Shown: positions 43,394 to 55,325 of the stretch, piece by piece | Layout: every line of letters starts with the position of its first letter | How positions within the stretch are numbered: the stretch's first letter is position 1 | NCBI GenBank assembly: GCA_025506515.1 | Contig: CM046452.1 | Span: forward strand, 40,271,518 to 40,335,517 | From: Flaveria trinervia | Lineage: Eukaryota > Streptophyta > Magnoliopsida > Asterales > Asteraceae | DNA: 64,000 nucleotides | Direction: 5' to 3' | Position numbers and translations under genes: made by a program | Notes under the pieces: generated by a model | Told to the model about the DNA's origin: nothing | Databases searched by the model: none | The model's input: only the letters and a program-made list of their open reading frames with translations

Positions 43394-43778
43394 TGTAGTT
43401 TCAGTAGTTTCGTATCAGTAGTTTTATGTTTTATACTTAGCACTCTGATATGTTCTCAGTAGTTGTGAACATTTCAGTAGTTTGTTAAGTTTTAGTTATT
43501 TTTGTAACAAATCTGCCAGATGTCACTATCCGTGATATCAGCAGTGATTGCACTCTATATAAGGAGTGTCAACCTAATTATATCGGTGAATGATTGAGCA
43601 GAAACATTTAATATTATTGAAACATTCCTTTTCATAGAAATATATTCTCTCGTTACAACCGTATTTGTTCTTAATGCATACGAATATCAAATTCTTGCTA
43701 TAATTTGTCTAATTCTTGTTCTTATTCCGCTACGTTACACTCTAATCCATCAAACTTGAGATCACTGATCCTGTAAAA

Positions 43779-43790
43779 TGGTATCAGAGC
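43779..43790 (+). other. C3 primer-binding site
   Basis: TGGTATCAGAGC three nt after the LTR; exact tRNA-iMet complement. Confidence 0.9.
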
Positions 43791-44005
43791 TGGTTCATCA
43801 TTGATCGATCTAATAATGATCATTGAAACTGCTATCCAAGATCAAGTTTGATTGAATTAGCATTTTTGCAAGAAACGGTTATAGAGATTGAATTTTCTGT
43901 GTTTTTGGTCATTCATCCTGAGATTTATTCTTGGTTTTCATTGAGTCTGTTGTGGTCTGTGTAAAATCTTTTAAAAGCTTGAATTAAATTGTATTTGGAC
44001 CTAAA

Positions 44006-45075
44006 ATGACTACTCCTTCCAATGATCCTCACAATACTGGTTCCTCAACCAAGCCTCCGATGCTGGTTAGGAATGAGTACAACATACGGCAACGACGAAT
44101 GCTCCATCACCTGTCTGTTAACAGCTCAGGTTGTTGGACATCAGTGGTACATGGTCCACACAAGCCTATGGTGAATAACCCGGAAAACAATCAAATGGTT
44201 CTGAAGAGGAGGGAGCAATACTCAGATGAGCATAAGAAATTGTTTGAGATTGATGCAAAAGCCCATGGAATTCTGGCCATGGCACTGCCCAATGAAATCT
44301 ATTCTGGGCTAATGCATTATGAAACTGCCCATGACCTCTGGAATGCCTTGAAAGAACAATTTGGAGGAACAGATGAGGTCTTGGCAAATAATAGAGAAAT
44401 CCTTGCCCAACAATATGAGACATTCTCTCATAGGAAGGGTGAGACACTGACTCAACAGTTTGAGCGGTTCTCTTGTTTGATCTCTGAATTAAAAATGGTC
44501 AAACATGAGTACACAAATAGCCAGATGAATAACAGATTTCTCAGATCACTGCCTGAGAGATGGGACACATATACTATTGTCCTACGCTCCAGTGCAAATT
44601 TGGACAAACTATCTCTCACCCAACTCCATGGGAAATTGCTCACATTTGAGAGAGAGATAGAACAGAAACGAAGACTGTCATCATCTGGAAAGCTCACTGA
44701 TGATTTTGTACCAGGAAACACTGCCTGGTAAGTCATGAGTTAGAGTATGCAGGATCAGAATGCCACTATGGTGAGCATATTGATTTCACCTCAAACAATT
44801 CTAATCATGCCTTTGTGAGTGTTGATTGTCATTCTGGTAATAATAGTGACAATCTATGCTTTATCATGGATGATTTGAAGGGCATTGCTGATGATGATTT
44901 AGAAGATGGATATTTTGAGCCAAATGACCTTTATCAATATCAGATCTCAGAAATTCTACAAGAGAACTGGCAGGAAATTTCCTGGACTCTCTGACAAAAC
45001 CAAAGTTGGTTTTGACAAGAGCAAGTTGAAGTGTCACAAATGCCACAGACTTGGACACTTTGCAAGAGAGTGTTG
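44006..45075 (+). pseudogene. C3 gag
   Basis: ATG 44006 (MTTPSNDPHNTGSSTKPP) opens 241 codons of Copia Gag (UBN2-type): MALPNEIYSGLMHYETAHDL, NALKEQFGGTDEVL, YETFSHRKGETLTQQFERF, LRSLPERWDTYTIVL. A frameshift near 44725 precedes a shared-frame stretch ending in the knuckle CHKCHRLGHFAREC (45032-45073), which is followed at once by TGA. The N-terminal capsid part is the best preserved coding region of C3. Confidence 0.88.
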
Positions 45076-46860
45076 ATCAACTGGATCTAACACTTCTGCA
45101 CCCTTTTTGACTTTTCCAAATAACAATTCACAATCCAAAGGGCAACATTCTGCTGGTTCTAGTCACTCATCACACCCTCAATCTCCTGCATATTTTTTTC
45201 CTCAGGGTCAAATGCCATATCCTTATCCCTGCTATTATATGCCACAGTCAAATCAAGTTCAAGCTCCTATAGTACCACAATCTCATGCACAACCAGAACC
45301 TCAGCCATCTCCATCTCAATCTTCACACTTGGAGTCGTTGACTGGAGTAGCTTACCTGATAACTTGTCTGGTCACACTGAGCAATACTATGCTGGTGCTA
45401 GTCAACATGGTGGTGAACACCCTTTTGGAAATCTTGCTCTCATGCCCTGGAGTCTACTGAGGGTTCCTGTTCAAATGCATCATCTTCACAGGTAACTCAG
45501 GTATCTTCAAAGGCTAAAGCCAAGTTATGTTCTGAATCATGCATATTTGCCTTTGTCTCTATTAGAGAGGCAAATGTAGCATTAATAAATCAAAACTTGA
45601 GTTTGAGAAAACCATTTTCAAAAGAAAAGCTGAGTATGAGTCTGCTCTTAACAGTAAAAGTGATGAGATTTATAAGCTTAAATGCCAATTAAATGATGAA
45701 AGGCCAAGCTAGAGGTTATTCTGGAAGACCACAGGAGTCTCAAAGAAAAACTTGCAGTGACCCAAGTTGAGTGTGAACGTTGGGTCTCATCATGCAAGGG
45801 ATTTGAAATGCTTCTTAGCAAGCAACTGCTTCAAATGTGAAGTTTGGCATTGTTTACAACCATACTGCTCCACCAACAGACTTTACTCCTAACTCCATAG
45901 TTAAGTCTGAAAGTGAAAGCAATCTCCAAACCACATTGTCGTGTGAGTCATTCTCCAATGATAATCTAAGATCAGAGAATGAAACCAGTGTTAGATCTCA
46001 ACAAATAAATTGACTGATGGTCTAACTACTGAGACTCATATGAAGCTGAGTACTTCAGATGTTGTTCCTCAATGTACCCCAAGTACTGAAAAGACCCAAC
46101 ATCTTAAAAGCATTTCAAATCAGTTGAAATACAAGGACTAACAACTGCTGAGGAATCCATCAAACAGTCTATTAGGACGGATGGAAACAGTTGAATTACC
46201 AGTCTTCAGCTGTTACAATCCTTTAGTACCTAGTACTGATAGGAGGAAAGTACTGAAGATCACACCTTCAGTTATTTCCACTTCAGCAGTAAAGATGTCC
46301 AAGATGAAGAATAAACCATGTGAAATTTGTGGTAAATTCAATCATCTATCTGATGAATGTTGGTACAAAAAGGTTTAAAGCTCCAAGGGATGAGCTCATT
46401 AAACTAGAAATAAATAAAATCAAAATGAGTTTGAGACCAAGTTTGTACCACAATCATCTCACCTGATAAACCCAAGGCCTTACCCAATCCACTAAGAAGG
46501 ATACGGTTTATCAGAAGACAGCTGATATTGTTCCTCATGATAAACATAAGACTAAGTCTGTGAAATCTAAGAAGGAGGAAAGGGGGTCACAGGAACTCAT
46601 CAAAAACAAGCTCTGGAGTGTCAATGAACTGAAAGCTCGAGCTTCAAATCACACACAGCTTGTTATGATGGTTCAGCATCTGTTAGGAGAGTTTACCAAC
46701 TGAAGCCACTGTGACCAACCACTGGAGAGAATTCCAGGTCCAAATCTATTTCAGCACCATCTCCATCTTCATCAGCTGTTAATCATGAGAAACCAGCTAT
46801 GGTTAAATCTGTTGATAAAGTCAGTCCTAAACCAAAAAGGTTTGGTCTCCAAAGCTAACT
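45076..46860 (+). pseudogene. C3 Gag-PR linker with one CCHC knuckle
   Basis: A Gln/Pro/Ser-rich part (45107-45460), a Lys/Glu coiled coil (45590-45850), and a knuckle CEICGKFNHLSDEC at 46318-46359. Many frameshifts. Corresponds to the coiled-coil and tandem-knuckle linker of C1/C2, but with a single knuckle. Confidence 0.7.
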
Positions 46861-46879
46861 AGTTTCTTATGATTGTGCA

Positions 46880-47110
46880 GGGTTCTTCAGCATGCCAAAG
46901 AAGCATCTGGTATGTGGACAGTGGAGATCCATGCACATGACTGGGAGCAGCTCTCTTCTTCATGATTACACTCAGGGAAAGAAGGGATTTGTCTCATTTG
47001 GAAATGATGCTAAAGGTTACATCATTGGAAAGGGATTTGTGTCTAATGGAGATTTAGATTTGATGATGTCAACCATGTGGAGAATCTCAAATACAATCTG
47101 TTGAGTGTCA
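46880..47110 (+). pseudogene. C3 protease
   Basis: WYVDSG (about 46905) then a frame change into MHMTGSSSLLHDYTQGKKGF and VSFGNDAKGYIIGKG, ending NLLSVSQM. The Asp of D-S-G is present; a small indel right after the active site breaks the frame. Confidence 0.8.
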
Positions 47111-47229
47111 GTCAGATGTGTGCCAAAGGACATGTTGCTCTTTTCACAAGCCAGAACTGTAGGATTTTGTCTTCCAAGGTTCTGAGCCTGATTGACAAAG
47201 TACTGGATGATAATACTCTCCTCCAAGGC

Positions 47230-48200
47230 TAACAGGATAGGAAGAGTATATGCCTTGGATCTGTCAAGAAAAATTAGTTAAGAGGCCATCCATGCTTGTT
47301 CTCCAGGCCTCTCTCCAAGAATCTAAACTGTGGCATAGAAGGCTGGGTCATGTTAATCTTAAAAACATGAATCAGCTGATCCACAAGTTTAGTGAGAGGT
47401 CTTCCAATAAGGAGTTCAATTGTGATGAAATCTGCACTGCATGCTTAAAAGGGAAACAACATAAAGTTTCATTCCCAACTATAGAAGAATCCAATTCTAA
47501 TGCCTGCTTACAACTACTGCACATGGATCTCTTGGTTGTCCTGTGAAGGTAATGAGTATGGCAAAGAAGAAATACTGTCTGGTACTTATGGATGATTACT
47601 CTAGATATGTATGGACTTCTTCTTGCATTCAAAGGAGGAGTGCTCAGTCCATTATGAACTTTGTGTTACACGTTGAGAAGCAGTATTCCCTACCAGTTAG
47701 TGAGGAGTGACAATGGTACTGAATTCAGAAACCACACTCTTGATGAGTTTTACTTGTCAAAGGGAATCAAGAGGAGTATAGCATCCCCAGGACTCCAGAG
47801 CAAAATGGGTATGGAGAGAAAGAACAGACCCTCATTGAAGCTGCAAGGTCCATGTTGGCTGATTATGGTCTGCCACTGACCTTTTGGGCTGAAGCTGTCA
47901 ATACAGCCTGCTATGTACAGAATAGCCTTAGTAAATCAAAGGTTGATGAAAACTCCTTATGAAGTTTTTCATCATTTCCCCTTTGATTTCATTCTTTAGA
48001 GCATTTGGGTGTCCTGTTACATTCTCAACACAAAGGATCAACTCCAAAAGTTTGATTCTAAGGTGAATGCAGGGTGTTTTGTTGGGTATTTTCATCCCTT
48101 GCAAGGCTTATAGAGTATTCAACTATCGGACAAAGATAGTTTAAGAAACCTTGCATGTGAAGTTCAATGAATCCCCTAAGGATACAATTCCACAAAACCC
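47230..48200 (+). pseudogene. C3 integrase
   Basis: LWHRRLGHVNLKNMNQLIHK and CTACLKGKQHKVSF give the HHCC domain. MDL then LVRSDNGTEFRNHTLDEFY keeps the second catalytic Asp, and MERKNR sits at the Glu position in a shifted frame. At least four frameshifts (for example near 47545, 47615, 47815, 47935). Confidence 0.85.
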
Positions 48201-48559
48201 TGTGGAGTTGTTTGATCTGGACATTCTGCAATATGTTCCTTATCCCACCTACTGGCATTCATATGAATCCATCATCTTCTGTAGCTAGTCATCCATCGGT
48301 GTTACTAATGATGATGATGATATCAGTAATCACCTTTTCAAGTTTAGTGATCATTTGCCTGATTCAGCTAGACCTGATGTTCCTGTAGCTTCAGTAGCAC
48401 AATCCACAACAAATGCTGATGAGATTTCTACAACTTCAACTTCCTTTGAATACCATCTACTGATTGGTTAAGGAAATGCTTCACCATCACCATCTGTTGT
48501 GCTGCGGAGCCTGCTACAAACACTTGCACAGATCTTATTGTGTACCAAGATCTGAAGAA

Positions 48560-49730
48560 TCACCCTATGTCTCAAATCATTGGTGATATCACTGTGGAGT
48601 ATCACAAGAAGTCAATTGTCAAATTTCTGCTTCTATGCTCTCTTCATCAGTCAGCAAGAGCCAAAGAATTATCACATTGCTTTAAGGACAATGGATGGGT
48701 TTGATGCCATGCAGCTTGAGCTTCTTCAGTTCAAGAAACAGCAAGTGTGGGAACTGGTTCCTCTACCTCCAGGTAGGTGTGCAATAGGCACTAAATGGGT
48801 GTTTAGGAACAAAACTGATGAAAATGGGCTTATTGTTAAGAACAAGGCCAGAATGGTTGTACAGGGTTTTCACAAGAGGATGGTATTGATTATAATGAAA
48901 CCTTTGCCCCTGTAGCCAGACTGGAAGCAATTCGATTGTTTTTAGCTTATGCTGCTTATCACAACCTTAAAGTTTTTCAAATGGATGTCAAAAGTGCATT
49001 TTTGTATGGGAAATTAAAGAAGAGTTTATGTATGTCAACCCCCAGTTTTGAGGACAATAACATCCTAATTGGGTGTATAAGCTTGATAAGGCTCTCTATG
49101 GGTTAAACAAGCTCCTCGAGCCTGTATGAGACATTATCAAACTTTCTTCTGGAAAATAATTTCACTAGAGGCTCCATAGATAAGACTTTATTCATTAAGA
49201 AAGTTGGGCAGCATAATCTACTTGTTCAAATTTATGTAGATGATATATTTTTGCATCCTCTGATCCACAGTTGTGTGATGCCTTTACAAAGTTGATGCAA
49301 CAGAAGTTTGAAATGAGTGCCATGGGAGAATTACAGTCTTTCTGGGTTTGCAAATCAAACAAAAGGCTGATGGATTTTCATTCATCAGTCAAATACACAA
49401 AAGATCTTTTCGAAAAGTTTGATTTACAAAAGTGTAAGCCCTGTTCTACTCCCATGTGCAACACCACACAACTGGATACAGATCAGAAAGGTAAAGTGTT
49501 TGATGGAACACTTTACAGATGTATGATTGGCCCTTGATGTACTTAACAGCTTCTAGACCAGATATTATGTGCTACATGTGTTTGTGCTAGATTTCAGGCT
49601 GCACCTAGGAGTCTCATTTGATTGTAGTCAAGAGGATCTTAGATATCTGCAAGGCACTCCATCTCTAGGTTTATGGTATTCTACTAGACATCCTGGTAAA
49701 TTAGTTGCTTTTTTGATAGTGACTATACAG
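48560..49730 (+). pseudogene. C3 reverse transcriptase
   Basis: KKQQVWELVPLPPGRCAIGT, KTDENGLIVKNKARMVVQGF, MDVKSAFLYG, YVDDIF (49235-49252; catalytic Asp pair intact), MSAMGELQSF, YTKDLFEKFDLQKCKPC, then SRPDIM near 49555. Frameshifts at about 48885, 49015, 49250 and 49535. Confidence 0.86.
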
Positions 49731-50161
49731 GGTGTAAGTTGACAAGAAAGTCCACTTCTGGAGGATGCCAATTCTTAGGCAACCGCTTGATTTCTTGGCA
49801 GAGTAAGAAGCAGACCTCAGTTGCTACATCAACTGCTGAAGCAGAGTACATTGCTGCTGCAAGCTGTACATCTCAGGTACTCTGGCTTCAAAACCAATTA
49901 TTGGATTATGGCATAACAGACTAAGACCCCATTGTTAATGGACAGCTCTTCAGCTCTTTGTATTGTCAAGAATCCGTCCAGCACTCTAGGACTAAACATA
50001 TTGAAATCAGACACCATTTTATTAGAGATTGCTTTGAAAAAGGTCTAATTGATCCAAAATTTGTTCCTAGTGCTGATGAGCTTGCAGACATTTTCACTAA
50101 GCCCTTGATAGCACAACTTTCCAACCTAGTGTTAAGGCTTGGTATGCTGCAGCTAAAATAA
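49731..50161 (+). pseudogene. C3 RNase H
   Basis: KSTSGGCQFLGNRLISWQSK, TAEAEYIAAASCTSQVLWLQ, a TAA after LLDYGITD, then RTKHIEIRHHFIRDCFEKGL and ADELADIFTKPLIAQLSNL. End of pol. Confidence 0.88.
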
Positions 50162-50906
50162 GTGATAACTACTGATCTCAGCTCACAAGTACTGATGATC
50201 ATTAGTTTATTACTGTCATATATATAAGTACTGAAGTTATTTTCCCTCCGGAAGTTTTCTTTAAACTACTAGAGCTTAACTTCTCAGTACTCAAGTACTT
50301 TATTTGTTAAAACAATTGATGTATTTACAACAGCTGATGTAGCTACAACTCCTGTTGTTAGAAATACAAACATACTGATGTCCTATGAAACATCTGAAAA
50401 CAAATGAAAACATCTGATGAGTATGTGTTGAGGATAGTATGAAACAGCTGAAAAGCAATGAATTGATGACAACTACTAATGAGCCTTTTTGTCTTCAGTA
50501 TTTTCCACTGCTGTTTCTTTCTAAACCCTGAAGCAAAACCATGTCTTCAGTAGTTTCACAACTACTGATGACGAACACCAAGTCTTCAGTTGTTTACAAC
50601 AACTGATGGTAAAACCAAAGTCTTCAGTAGTTTCCCAACTACTGATGACTAATACCAAGTCCTCAGTTGTTTCACCACCTGAAGTCAAAACTGTCTTCAG
50701 TAGTTTTATAACTACTGATGACTAAATCAGAGACTTCAGCTATCTCAACGTCTAACTGTTCAAACCAAGTCTTTAGTTTTTTTATAACAACTGCTGATCA
50801 CACCAATACGCCAGTCATTCCAAACCTCTGAAGTTAATACCACGTCTCAGTAGTTTCAACAACTGATGACTAACACCAAACCTTTAGTCGTTTTCTAACC
50901 CTACCC
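50162..50906. repeat. C3 spacer hairpin array
   Basis: From about 50500 at least six units of 35-45 bp, each an inverted repeat: CAGTAGTT (50548-50555) with AACTACTG (50560-50567), CAGTTGTT with AACAACTG, and CAGTAGTT with AACTACTG again. The words TCTTCAGTAGTT are those of the C3 LTR (43270-43460). Confidence 0.9.
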
Positions 50907-50916
50907 TTTAAATACC
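50907..50916 (+). promoter_or_regulatory. C3 TATA-like box 80 nt before ORF3
   Basis: CCCTTTAAATACC directly after the spacer array. The following 70 nt are CT-rich like a plant 5' leader, then ATG 50994. The spacing is that of an ordinary plant core promoter. Confidence 0.5.
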
Positions 50917-50993
50917 TTATCCCACCTTCAGAGTTTTTACTTTCTTCTCTTCTCAAACCTAACGTTCAAAAACTCTGTAACCTCTCTTCATCC

Positions 50994-53900
50994 ATGGCGA
51001 CCATGCAACTAAAACCACGACACAACTGTGTCGCACATCTCACAAAATCGCCATACTGGACCAAGTTTTACAACGCCATTGATTTATGGTTCAGTCACCT
51101 TACAAAATGGCTTTTCTGTTAAATCCCACCATATATGCTGAATCTCTCAACCAAATCGGACAAACGTCACTCTTGTCTCTGAGGAGAATGACACAGAGTC
51201 TCTTGAATCGTTTGTCCATCGTCAAAAAGTGGTCATTACTCCAGACACTCTTCGCCAAACCCTCAATCTGATGATATGCCACTTTCCCAACTGGTTATCC
51301 AAAGGGCACAATCGATCATCATTTGCCCAGCATGGATACCAGGGTAACCTGAGTGCATCTACCATATTGAAGAAACATTTCCAGCACGCCGAACATCTCA
51401 TCTTTCACATGGTAAATGTTTGCCTTGCCCCCAAGACTTCATCATGGGATCAAATGTCCACAAGGTGGCAACAGGTAATGTACTCCATCCTTGAGCAACA
51501 ACCTTTAAATTTTTTGAAATACTATTTCTAGAGCTCAAGGATATGGCCCAAAAACAACTTGCTAACCGTTGGATATTATATCCTCGGTTCATAACGGCCA
51601 TAATTGAAAACCAGCTTCAAGCTGAGGGACTTGTTGGCCTGGGAGTCCCTGCTACGGCTGTATTGCCTGAAGTATACTCCCGGCACAACTCTGACCAATC
51701 ACTAAAACTGGCTGCCTGCTGCGCAAACCCACGCGCAGCTGGAACCCACCAGCCATCACCTCCCAAATCCAAAGTCCCCACCAAACCCAAAAAAGAAGAC
51801 AAAAAGGCTACTCAGGGAAATAAGTCCACTGAGGATGCCCCTGCAACACAAACGCAGGCTATATCCACTGGTTATACCCCCTAGTGGATACAAGGACTTC
51901 ACCAGCCACAGCCGCTCAGGATTCTCTCAAAGGAGCCTGCAGCAACCAAAGAAGGGGTAACCACTAATCTGGATCTTCCTCATTTGAGGAGATTGCCATT
52001 GAGAGCACCATTCTCCCCAGGTGCATACTGCTTTTACCCATCTCCCACTGCAACCGCCCCACAAAGTCCTACTCTCATTATTGCAAACGTGCTGACTCAG
52101 CTGCATGCCTCTCCTCCTCCAACAAACACCAACAAGGGGAAAACCACAACAATTGAGGAAAAGGATCAACATGCTTCTGACAGCCACACACAAGGGTTTA
52201 ACTGTTCTATCTCCTGGTGTGGATATGGAGACCAGAACATCTGGTGAGGCTGCCACCTCTTCTGAATCAGCACATGATCAGACTGAGGCTGGTAACATAG
52301 CTAAGACCTCACCAGAGGCAATAGCTGATGAAGGACATCGTCCTGAGGCTGGATGTCCCTAGTTCCAAGAAAAGGGGCACATGCTAAAACTGGTCTACAC
52401 CCAATGCATGTACATCCTGCTACAAGCAGGAGGTCAGGTGATTCAGCATCTGCTGATGATGACCTGGGCTTCTTTTATGATGTTCTGGCCCAGAACACAA
52501 TTCTTGAGGAAGAAGTCAGTAGACTACAAAGACTACTTGACCAATTCTCTCAAACATCAAGTCCATCTGCCACCAACATAAACCCACAGATGGCACCTTC
52601 ACCTGAAGGTCTCCCACACTCTCAGCCACTCAAAACTTCCGAGCCACCAGCCTCTATTTCTGGCACTGCTTCTCAGGGACAGAACCCCTCTGAGCAAACA
52701 GCTGCTATCTTTCAGCAATCCCTCCTCTCATCACCCCATGATCACAGACATTGTGATCAAAACCATGGATGAGAGGCTTCCCTCAATCATACAACCCCTG
52801 GTGGAGGAGATTGTGAGCACAAGGCTTTCTGCTACTCAAACCCTTGCAACCAATGCAACCAAAAAGGGGAGAGTCAGTCAGTGAAAGCAAAGAGGATGAG
52901 TATAGAGGGGAAGAAAGAAAAGGAGACTGAGAAGGAAGAGGAGTTTGTGAAGGGAGCTGACATTGATCAAGTGGGTGAAAGTCACAAAGACTTTCATGTC
53001 ACATATAAGAAGAGGAAGGTTGAAGGAAAAGAAAAAGAAATCGAACTCGATAAGATGATCAAAATAGCGGATGCTACACACAGTAAATCAATGGACTCCA
53101 TTATTATCAACTGTATAGACAGGGTTTCGATACTGCACAGCTTGACTCAGAGATTAGAAGACTTGAAGTTGAAGAAATTACTCAAGATGGGCAACTTATG
53201 ATGCATTAGAAAGAGAAAGACTAGAGATCATGATCAGATTCATTGCAAAGTACCTTGTGAGATCATTGATTGAGATTAAGTCAGGGACCAGGACGGTATC
53301 TTGGCAATAACCACCAAGATCTGTTCGTCTGAAGCATACACTAAGGGATTGGTGATTGAAGCACTAAATGAGGCAGGTGCTGGGAACAGAAAGGAACTAG
53401 AAAACCCTCAAAAGCCTCACTCACTACAAGAATGCTAGAACAACCTGCAAAACCTCCCACTTCAAAATCACCACTACCACAACCCACTAAACCAATTCCT
53501 TTACCCTCAAAACCAACAGCCGATGATGCACCCAAGAAGAAGAAGAGAAGGGTGTTGAGGCTAGAAGAAGAAGAAGAAGAGGATGATGAGGAAGAAGATA
53601 GGCTGCCTCTTTCTGCAGTCCTAACTTTGCCTAAAGCCAAACCTATGCCCATCACTCCCACCTCACAGATGGAAGCTGTGAGAGTAATGATAGAAGAAGA
53701 ATAGCAGCAAAAGCTTCATGATGATGAGATGTTGAAAAGCATAGACAAAACTTATGCTGCTTCCACATCAATAATCAGTATGAAGAAGGAAGCTCTGAGA
53801 TTGTACACCCTTGCTACACATTTCAATATCAAATGGAAAAGGTGAGAATATGGCCTGATCCTAGGGTGGCTCACAGAATTGTGAAGAAAGACATTCCTTC

Positions 53901-54420
53901 GAGATACAGGGCCAAGTAAAAGGATTGTAGATGAAGAGATCACAGTGGTCCTTGTAGTATCACCCTGGGAAATTGTAGAAGATTTCAAGAAGGCCTATGA
54001 AACTAAACAGCCACCCCAAAAGATGTTAGAGAACAGAGTAATTAAAAAGGGGTTAGTCTACAAGAGGCTTGAGAACTTCAAACAAAATGAGCTCAGTCTG
54101 TTACTTGAAGGGACTCACCCAGATGAGTTTGCATACAGACAGATCACAACAGTTAAGCTCAAAAATGGCAAACAGGCTAAGTACATTTCAGAGCTGTATG
54201 GGCGTGAAGGATTGTTTGATGGTGGAGCTGAAAATCTTACCATGGAAGAAAAATTATGTTTCTCAGAGCATACACCGGAGAATCCTACAGGCTTATACAT
54301 GGGAAGTAGATTTCATGGATAGGACCACAGCCCTGTGTCCAGTTCCCCAAAGTCAGGGCTCCTATCCATACTATGCCAACCAAATTTCAGAAATCTATTC
54401 CCAGGCTAGTGCTTAATTGG
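50994..54420 (+). pseudogene. C3 ORF3 (extra ORF after pol)
   Basis: ATG 50994: MATMQLKPRHNCVAHLTKSP, matching the HNxxAHL start of C4 and C6 ORF3. After a frameshift near 51085, SPYKMAFLLNPTIYAESLNQ parallels TRVAYAITVRPTIYENLIRY of C1. The next pieces are 51229-51530 and 51543-51884 (basic, KSKVPTKPKKEDKKATQGNK), then a coiled-coil and Pro/Ser stretch (52353-52772). Lys/Glu-rich segments follow (52881-53201, with KKRKVEGKEKEIEL), a Pro-then-acidic segment (53432-53704, KKKKRRVLRLEEEEEEDDEE), and a C-terminal domain (53945-54322) with KKGLVYKRLENFKQNELSLL. The basic clusters look like nuclear-localisation signals. Function unknown. Confidence 0.78.
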
Positions 54421-54512
54421 GTCATCTTCTTAGCTGATCAAGAAGGAAAAAGACCAATCTTATTGCCAACAATAAGTGGGACCTCAATAAGTTAAGGTTT
54501 GGCTGCATTGGT

Positions 54513-54523
54513 TCAGGGGGAGT
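54513..54523 (+). other. C3 polypurine tract
   Basis: TCAGGGGGAGT immediately before the 3' LTR (TTTGTTGG). Confidence 0.85.
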
Positions 54524-54524
54524 T

Positions 54525-55325
54525 TGTTGGACCAAAAGAACCAATGAGCCGGATCAGAAAAACCTTAAGTCCCATAGACGTCACAACAACTGCTGAAGTC
54601 CACAACAGCTAAAGACAAAATCTCAAGACACAAGTGCTGAAGACAAAGTCTGAAGACAAGTGCTGAAGACAAAGTCTGAAGACACACTACTGAAGACAAG
54701 TCTGAAGACAAGTGCTGAAGACAAAGTCTGAAGACAAAGTCTGAAGACAAGTGCTGAAGACAAAGTCTAAAGACACAAGTGCTGAAGACAAAGTCTGAAG
54801 ACAAGTGTTGAAGACCAAGTATCAGTCGTTGTCACAACAGCTGAAGAGGTCTTCTTCAGTAGTTGTGACGATTTTCTTTCAGTAGTTTTATGTTTTCCTT
54901 TCTGTAGTTTTGTAAAACGACTGAAGACTTGTTCTTCAGTCGTTGTAGTTTCAGTAGTTTCGTATCATTGTTTTATGTTTTATACTAGCACTCTGATATG
55001 TTCTCAGTAGTTGTGAACATTTCAGTAGTTTGTTAAGTTTTAGTTATTTTTGTAACAAATCTACCAGATGTCACTATCCCGTGATATCAGCAGTGATTGC
55101 ACTCTATATAAGGAGTGTCAACCTAATTGTAATCGGTGAATGATTGAGCAGAAACATTTGATATTATTGAAACATTCCTTTTCACAGAAATATATTCTCT
55201 CGTTACAACCGTATTTGTTCTTAATGCATACGAATATCAAATTCTTGCTATAATTTGTCTAATTCTTGTTCTATTCCGCTGCGTTACACTCTAATCCATC
55301 AAACTTGAGATCACTGATCCTGTCA
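54525..55325 (+). repeat. C3 3' LTR
   Basis: 801 bp, TGTTGGACC to GATCCTGTCA, near-identical to the 5' LTR outside the tandem array. It has a canonical CA end where the 5' copy lost a base. Confidence 0.94.

Larger units (their letters stand above)
42940..43775 (+). repeat. C3 5' LTR
   Basis: TGTTGGACCAAAAG to GATCCTGTA. Contains the 26-28 bp array (43022-43265), a strong hairpin (43366-43393), CTATATAAGG (43555-43564, itself flanked by CACTC/GAGTG) and U5. Differs from the 3' LTR mainly in array copy number. Confidence 0.93.
42940..55325 (+). mobile_element. C3: Copia element with extra ORF, inserted in the G2 LTR
   Basis: LTRs 42940-43775 and 54525-55325. Flanks CATAA (42935-42939) and CATAT (55326-55330); the sister LTR shows the empty site CCATAATTTAAAC at 62221. 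12.4 kb. Order: PBS, gag, linker, PR, IN, RT, RNase H, spacer array, ORF3, polypurine tract. Full-length in layout but frameshifted throughout pol. Confidence 0.94.
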
